In this document: positions 16,335 through 20,530 of the stretch, piece by piece
Numbering within the stretch: position 1 is the stretch's first letter
How the letters are laid out: the number at the start of each line of letters is the position of its first letter
NCBI GenBank assembly: GCA_900758165.1
Contig: CAAEQN010000075.1
Span: forward strand, 1-20,530
Length of the DNA: 20,530 bases
Reading direction: 5' to 3'
DNA from: Clostridia bacterium
Lineage (GTDB): Bacteria; Bacillota; Clostridia; TANB77; CAG-508
The notes under the pieces: model-generated
The model's input: only the letters and a program-made list of their open reading frames with translations
The model's database searches: none
What the model was told of the DNA's origin: nothing
Position numbers and translations under genes: made by a program

Positions 16335-16638
16335 AACCGCTAGGGATAAATTAAAAAAACGTGCATGGATAAATTATCTTAATTATGAGAACTATAAAAC
16401 ATATGATCAAGTAAAGTCACATTTAGGTGCCAATAAAAGAAAGTTAAAAATAAGATTTTATTTTGATGAATTTGATGTAGAAGATATGAATTATAGAGTA
16501 CGAAAATTACAAAGAGTATACAAAGAAAGATATGAAAAAGATTTTAGACCAACGATGAGACAAATAAAAGTTATAAAAAGACACTATGTTGTATACAGAA
16601 AAAGTAATTCAACTATTGACAAAAAGAAAAAATCCTAG
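16321..16638 (+). pseudogene. Downstream remainder of the pRiA4b ORF-3-like gene in the +1 frame
   Basis: From 16321 the +1 frame reads V-K-G-L-K-T-A-R-D-K-L-K-K and stays open for 105 codons to TAG at 16636-16638, with sensible codon use and no ribosome-binding site of its own. It joins the upstream frame if one base is removed from AACCGGGG (16314-16321). Removing a C gives E-D-L-N-G-V-K-G, which fits the family's E-D-x-G-G-x-x-G better than removing a G. The joined protein would be about 278 residues. Either the gene is a recent pseudogene, or the extra base is an assembly error, or the ribosome shifts frame. Confidence 0.75.
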
Positions 16639-16644
16639 TATAAT
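16616..16644 (+). promoter_or_regulatory. Perfect consensus promoter for rpmF
   Basis: TTGACA (16616-16621), a 17-base spacer and TATAAT (16639-16644) match the sigma-A consensus at every position. It overlaps the last codons of the preceding reading frame and would give high constitutive transcription of rpmF. Confidence 0.9.
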
Positions 16645-16715
16645 TTTATAGTACGACAATAAAAATATGTAATAAATATATATACATAAGCAAAATACAA
16701 GGGAGGGAATAAAAA

Positions 16716-16904
16716 ATGGCACAACCAAAAAGAAGATGGTCAAAAGCAAGAACAGGATTAAGAAGATCAACATGGAAATTAGAAAATAAAAATTTAGTTG
16801 AGTGTCCACATTGCCATGAAAAAATGATGCAACATAGAGTTTGCCCAAGTTGTGGTTATTATGATGGAAAAAAAGTATTATCAGTAGAAACAGCTGAAAA
16901 ATAA
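16716..16904 (+). CDS. rpmF: 50S ribosomal protein L32
   Basis: A 62-residue basic protein of the large ribosomal subunit. It begins MAQPKRRWSKARTGLRRS, the typical L32 start, and carries a zinc-ribbon with C30-x2-C33 and C43-x2-C46 (CPHC, CPSC). Length is normal. GGAGGG at 16702-16707 precedes ATG 16716. It is expressed alone, between a perfect consensus promoter and a strong terminator. In many Firmicutes rpmF follows a YceD/DUF177 gene; here no such gene lies upstream. The zinc-binding (C+) form is present; nothing shows a zinc-independent paralogue nearby. Confidence 0.98.
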   Translation: MAQPKRRWSKARTGLRRSTWKLENKNLVECPHCHEKMMQHRVCPSCGYYDGKKVLSVETAEK

Positions 16905-16922
16905 TAAATAACGAGATTTTTG

Positions 16923-16954
16923 TAACAATACTATTAAGTATTGTTATTTTTTTT
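16923..16954 (+). terminator. rpmF terminator
   Basis: TAACAATACT (16923-16932) and AGTATTGTTA (16937-16946) form a perfect 10-bp stem with loop ATTA, followed by eight T (16947-16954). Confidence 0.92.
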
Positions 16955-16969
16955 GCCAAATGATATAAT
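16941..16969 (+). promoter_or_regulatory. Promoter of the two-gene membrane protein unit, overlapping the rpmF terminator
   Basis: TATAAT (16964-16969) with TG at 16961-16962 is an extended -10. TTGTTA (16941-16946), 17 bases upstream, is also the end of the terminator's right arm. Transcription would start near 16976, giving a leader of about 25 bases. Confidence 0.6.
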
Positions 16970-16999
16970 TTCATTATTAATTTTTACGAAGGAAATAAT

Positions 17000-18739
17000 A
17001 TGAAAAAATTTTTAGAAGATGTAAAAGAAGATAAAATAATACATTATATTTTAATAGCTTTAGCAGCCATTATTGCTGGAATACCACTAATAAATTTGCG
17101 AATCTATGGCACAGATGATGGATTTATACATATTTTAAGAATAATAGGAGTAGATAATATTTTAAAAATTGGAGAATTTCCACCTTTGATTTATTCAAAA
17201 TATATTAGAGGATTCGGATATGCAATAAATTTATTCTATCCACCTATAGTAACTTATGTACCTTTATTTTTCAGAATATTTAATATAGATTACATTAATT
17301 GCCTAAAGATATATAGTTTTATTACAATACTTATATCTGGTATGACAATGTATCAATTAGTAAAAGAAATTACGGCGAAAAGGCCAATTGCTCTATTTGC
17401 AGCAATTGTTTATATTTTTATTCCATATAGATTAGAAACAATTTATAATAGATTTGCTATTGGAGAATTTTCTGCATATATGTTCTTACCACTACTCTTT
17501 TTAGGACTTTACAACTTGTTCAAAAAGGATGGAATGAAACATTACTATATTGCAATTTCTGCTATAGGATTAATATTATGCCATCAGATTACCACAGAAT
17601 ATGCGGCAATATTTTCTTTAATATATGTTTTATTAAATATAAAACAATTAAAAAATAAAGAAATTGTCAAAAAATTAATGATTAATATAATATTTATATT
17701 AGGAATAACAGCATTTTTTACAATACCAATAATAGAACATAAAATAGCTACAGATTATGGCATTTTATCTCCTAAAATAATGCTTTCTGAAGGAAAGAAT
17801 GTAGCTAATACTACAATAGATTTTAAATTATTATTTACTGGAGTTGATGAAAATACTAACATAGAATTTTCTTTAGGAATAACATTAATTATATTAATTA
17901 TTATTGGAATTTTTACATATAAAAAGACAGATGAAAATTATAAACAAGAATACTTGTTGTTTGTACTAATAGCAATAATATCTTTATTTATGACAACAAA
18001 ATTTTTCCCATGGGGAATAATGCCATCAGTATTATCAACTTTACAATTTGCATGGAGAATGCTTGCATTTTTTGAATTTGCAATTTCAATAATTGTTGCA
18101 ATCAATTTATACACGTTTATAAACATTGTTTCAAAAGATAAAAATTACTTAAATAATATATTAACAAGTATTACAATAATAATTTTAATGTTAACAATGT
18201 CAAAAATAAACTATAATTATAAATATGACCAGCAGAAGGCTGTAGATGATAAAACTTATGAAGAAAATATTATTAATTCAAAAACAATTTCTCACGCTAG
18301 TATAAATAGAGAATATTTACCATGTAAGGCTTTGAAATTACAGAAAAACTACTTAATAAATAGAGAGGATAGAATTTATATTTTGCAAGGAAATGCAGAG
18401 GTTAAAGAAGAAAATAAAGATGGATTAAATTTAAATGCTCAAATAAAAAATATAGATAAAGACACCGTTTTAGAATTACCATACATCTATTATTTAGGAT
18501 ATAAAGTAAGCATAGAATATAATAACCAAACAAAAGAGCTAAAAAACTTTGAATCTGATAACGGATTTGTAGCAGTAAAAATATCAGAAGATATTTCCGA
18601 TGCTAAAATAACTGTAAAATATACAGGAACAATAATAGAAAAGAACTCTTATGTAATATCTATAATATTTCTGATGGGATTTATTATATATATAATTTAT
18701 TTTAAAAATAGAGAGGAAAACACAAAAGGTGAAAAGTAA
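17000..18739 (+). CDS. Multi-span membrane protein, GT-C-like (PTPS_related/YfhO type), copy 1
   Basis: A 579-residue protein with many hydrophobic spans from about residue 14 to 410, then an extracytoplasmic beta-rich domain (about 415-550) and a final span (about 552-572). The first outside loop has G-T-D-D-G-F-I-H (38-44) and I-R-G-F-G-Y-A-I-N-L-F-Y-P-P (69-82), the kind of acidic first-loop site found in GT-C enzymes that take sugars from polyprenyl-phosphate donors. The late segment ELPYIYYLGYKV, followed by N-G-F, resembles the C-terminal part of YfhO proteins. I infer a surface glycosyltransferase for polymer or lipid decoration; substrate unknown. The PTPS_related name reflects a database label, not pterin synthesis. 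GAAGGAAA before ATG 17000 serves as ribosome-binding site. It overlaps its paralogue by 11 bases. Confidence 0.78.
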   Translation: MKKFLEDVKEDKIIHYILIALAAIIAGIPLINLRIYGTDDGFIHILRIIGVDNILKIGEFPPLIYSKYIRGFGYAINLFYPPIVTYVPLFFRIFNIDYINCLKIYSFITILISGMTMYQLVKEITAKRPIALFAAIVYIFIPYRLETIYNRFAIGEFSAYMFLPLLFLGLYNLFKKDGMKHYYIAISAIGLILCHQITTEYAAIFSLIYVLLNIKQLKNKEIVKKLMINIIFILGITAFFTIPIIEHKIATDYGILSPKIMLSEGKNVANTTIDFKLLFTGVDENTNIEFSLGITLIILIIIGIFTYKKTDENYKQEYLLFVLIAIISLFMTTKFFPWGIMPSVLSTLQFAWRMLAFFEFAISIIVAINLYTFINIVSKDKNYLNNILTSITIIILMLTMSKINYNYKYDQQKAVDDKTYEENIINSKTISHASINREYLPCKALKLQKNYLINREDRIYILQGNAEVKEENKDGLNLNAQIKNIDKDTVLELPYIYYLGYKVSIEYNNQTKELKNFESDNGFVAVKISEDISDAKITVKYTGTIIEKNSYVISIIFLMGFIIYIIYFKNREENTKGEK

Positions 18740-20435
18740 AATTTTAGATAAAATTAAACAAATTAAATATTTGGACTATTTATTGATAACTGTTGTAACA
18801 ATAATTATATGTATTCCACTATTTAATAAAAACTTAAATATATATAGGGATGACGGAATACAGCATATTTGTAGACTTATTGGAACAGAACAGACAATAA
18901 AAGAAAAACAATTTTTACCAATGATAATGTCTAATTTTTGCAATAACTTTGGGTATTCGTGGAATATATTTTATAGCCCATTAACTGCTTATGCGCCATT
19001 AATATTTAGAATATTTAGTTTTTCTTATACAAACTGTTTGAAAATATTTATCTTTATAGTAAATTTATTATCTGGTTTTGCTATGTATAAGTTCATGTTT
19101 AAAGTTACAAAAAATAAAAACATATCAACTTTTGCAGCAATTTTATATGTTATTGCACCATACAGATTAACGGATATATATTTAAGAACAGCAATAGCCG
19201 AACTTACGTCTTTTGTATTTGTGCCAATAATATTTAATGGGTTATACACAATTATAAATAAAGAAGAAAAATCATATTTGCTTTCATGGGGAATATTAGG
19301 ATTAATATTAACACATACAATAATTACATTATATACAGCTATACTATGCCTTATATATTTATTAATATTTATAAAAAAACTAAAAAATAAAAAAGTAATA
19401 ATAAATTTATTAATTAACTTACTATTTGGATTAATAACTAGTAGCTTTTATTGGGTAGGACTATTACAACACTATTTTGCAACAAGTTATGAAGTATTTG
19501 TTCCTGGAAGAATGGAAAGAGAAGAAGTTCTGAAATATTATAAAATAGATTTTTATCAGCTATTTTTTACAAGAAAAGAACAAATCATGATTTATGCTAT
19601 AGGATTAGTTTCTGTAATAGGGCTTGTATTAACACCTGTAGCATATAAAAAAATATCAAAAGATTATAAGAAACTTTATACTACATTTTTAATATTTGGA
19701 CTAATTTTAACTTTTATGACATTAACAATATTTCCTTTTGAAAAGTTACCTAAAATACTAACAATGATACAATTTACATTTAGATTATTTGAGTTTACTT
19801 CATTCTTTTTTGCTTTTGTAGTTGCTATAAATTATGAAACTATAATTAAAGACTTTAAATTAAAAGATATACTAATATTATCTACAATAGCCATGTTATT
19901 GCTAATACCATATTTAAATAAATTAGATTATGATTTGAGATATTCAGAAGACAAATTAATTAATGGAGTTAGAGTAACTAAAAATACAGGTAGAGTTCAT
20001 GCGGGCATGGCTAGTATGGAATACTTACCAAGCAAAGCGTTTAATAATCTAGATTATTTAATAAATAGGGAAAATTCAATAATTGTTTTAAATAATGAAA
20101 ATGTTAAAATTAATGAATACACAAAAAATAGAACAAATATTGAATGTACTGTATCAAATATAGATAAAAAAACGTCTATAGAACTTCCTTATATATATTA
20201 TTTAGGATATAGAATATATGTAAATGGAAAAGAAATATCATATACAGAATCTGAAAAAGGATTTATACAAGTAAGCATAGAAACTTCTATGTGCGAAAAT
20301 AAAACTGCCAAAATAAGAGTTAGATATTTAGGAACAAATGAAATGATTATTGCCTTGATGTTTTCAATTATTGCTATTATTATATTAATAATTATTCAAA
20401 ATCAAACGATTAAGAAACTGATAATAAAACATTAA
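18729..20435 (+). CDS. Multi-span membrane protein, GT-C-like (PTPS_related/YfhO type), copy 2
   Basis: A 568-residue paralogue of the preceding gene with the same plan: spans from about residue 15 to 400, a beta-rich outside domain and a last span near the C-terminus. The acidic loop reads Y-R-D-D-G-I-Q-H (39-46), followed by N-F-G-Y-S-W-N-I-F-Y-S-P (73-84). Both copies share a stretch before the beta domain (A-x-x-x-x-E-Y-L-P-x-K-A-x, then Y-L-I-N-R-E) and ELPYIYYLGYR. The start is GTG at 18729, inside the end of copy 1, with AGAGG at 18712-18716 some 12 bases upstream, so translation is coupled. The conserved acidic residues in both suggest both are active, perhaps on different acceptors or as a pair. 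Confidence 0.77.
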   Translation: MKSKILDKIKQIKYLDYLLITVVTIIICIPLFNKNLNIYRDDGIQHICRLIGTEQTIKEKQFLPMIMSNFCNNFGYSWNIFYSPLTAYAPLIFRIFSFSYTNCLKIFIFIVNLLSGFAMYKFMFKVTKNKNISTFAAILYVIAPYRLTDIYLRTAIAELTSFVFVPIIFNGLYTIINKEEKSYLLSWGILGLILTHTIITLYTAILCLIYLLIFIKKLKNKKVIINLLINLLFGLITSSFYWVGLLQHYFATSYEVFVPGRMEREEVLKYYKIDFYQLFFTRKEQIMIYAIGLVSVIGLVLTPVAYKKISKDYKKLYTTFLIFGLILTFMTLTIFPFEKLPKILTMIQFTFRLFEFTSFFFAFVVAINYETIIKDFKLKDILILSTIAMLLLIPYLNKLDYDLRYSEDKLINGVRVTKNTGRVHAGMASMEYLPSKAFNNLDYLINRENSIIVLNNENVKINEYTKNRTNIECTVSNIDKKTSIELPYIYYLGYRIYVNGKEISYTESEKGFIQVSIETSMCENKTAKIRVRYLGTNEMIIALMFSIIAIIILIIIQNQTIKKLIIKH

Positions 20436-20530
20436 AAAATATAGGTTTACAATAGATATGACACACTAAATATATAAAATAAAAAAATTGAAGGAAATAC
20501 CAAAATATGATAAAGTTGTTTTAACCACAA
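20436..20530 (+). other. Intergenic tail, possibly the start of another gene
   Basis: No terminator follows the second membrane protein gene, so the unit may continue. AAGGAA (20491-20496) precedes ATG 20507, but that frame stops after five codons. Another frame is open from 20470 to the window edge and could start at TTG 20488 (L-K-E-I-P-K-Y-D-K-V-V), without a clear ribosome-binding site. The sequence is too short to decide. Confidence 0.25.

Noticed and set aside
15801..16638. Mobile element around the pRiA4b ORF-3-like gene
   Set aside because: Some family members sit in transposons, but here there is no transposase, no terminal inverted repeat and no target duplication.
17000..20435. 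Pterin synthesis role suggested by the 6-pyruvoyl-tetrahydropterin-synthase-related label of this membrane family
   Set aside because: Both proteins are mostly membrane spans with a GT-C-like acidic loop and lack any soluble pterin-synthase features.
20507..20530. New gene starting at ATG 20507
   Set aside because: The frame stops after five codons, and the window ends too soon to judge the alternative frame.
1..20530. CRISPR arrays, tRNA or rRNA genes
   Set aside because: I saw no regularly spaced repeats, no tRNA-like cloverleaf with a CCA-type end and no rRNA motifs on either strand.

Overview
The window is AT-rich chromosomal DNA (roughly 30% G+C by eye). It has strong AGGAGG ribosome-binding sites, TATAAT/TTGACA promoters, AGA as the main arginine codon, occasional TTG and GTG starts, and a T-box leader in front of a tRNA synthetase gene. 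Together these point to a low-GC Firmicute, probably an uncultured gut Clostridia-like organism. That assignment is inference; there is no rRNA gene to confirm it.

Layout. (1) 27-2520: a large surface or secreted protein with a prepilin-like N-terminus, a duplicated helical module, a beta-rich middle and a C-terminal formylglycine-generating-enzyme/C-type-lectin-like domain. Its last ~150 coding bases are abruptly GC-rich (81 of 140 bases G or C, against about 30% just upstream) and full of NNC codons, the pattern left by a diversity-generating retroelement (DGR) that mutates adenines of AAC template codons. No reverse transcriptase or template repeat is in the window. (2) 2684-5741: promoter, T-box leader and valS. 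(3) 5827-7653, minus strand: a Sua5/TsaC-type threonylcarbamoyl-AMP synthase and a TetR-family regulator. (4) 7654-11900: a divergent control region with three related palindromic sites overlapping both promoters, then an MMPL/RND-type membrane transporter translationally coupled to an exported heptad-repeat protein. (5) 11937-13083: a stand-alone ftsZ with a 5' leader hairpin, whose product lacks the usual C-terminal linker and tail peptide. (6) 13098-14058: a ZIP-family metal transporter starting at TTG. (7) 14134-16638: a COG2509-type FAD protein followed by a pRiA4b ORF-3-like gene split by a +1 frame change. (8) 16616-16954: rpmF (L32) with a perfect consensus promoter and a strong terminator. 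(9) 16941-20435: two overlapping paralogous multi-membrane-span proteins resembling GT-C glycosyltransferases of the PTPS_related/YfhO type.

How genes work together. valS, rpmF, ftsZ and the Sua5 gene are single housekeeping genes, each with its own signals. The TetR gene, transporter and exported heptad-repeat protein form one self-regulated export unit. The two membrane proteins at the end are one transcription unit, probably for cell-surface polysaccharide or glycolipid assembly. The strongest candidate for an unusual system is the putative hypermutable pilin-like protein at the left edge, whose expression also depends on a +1 frame change near codon 8.
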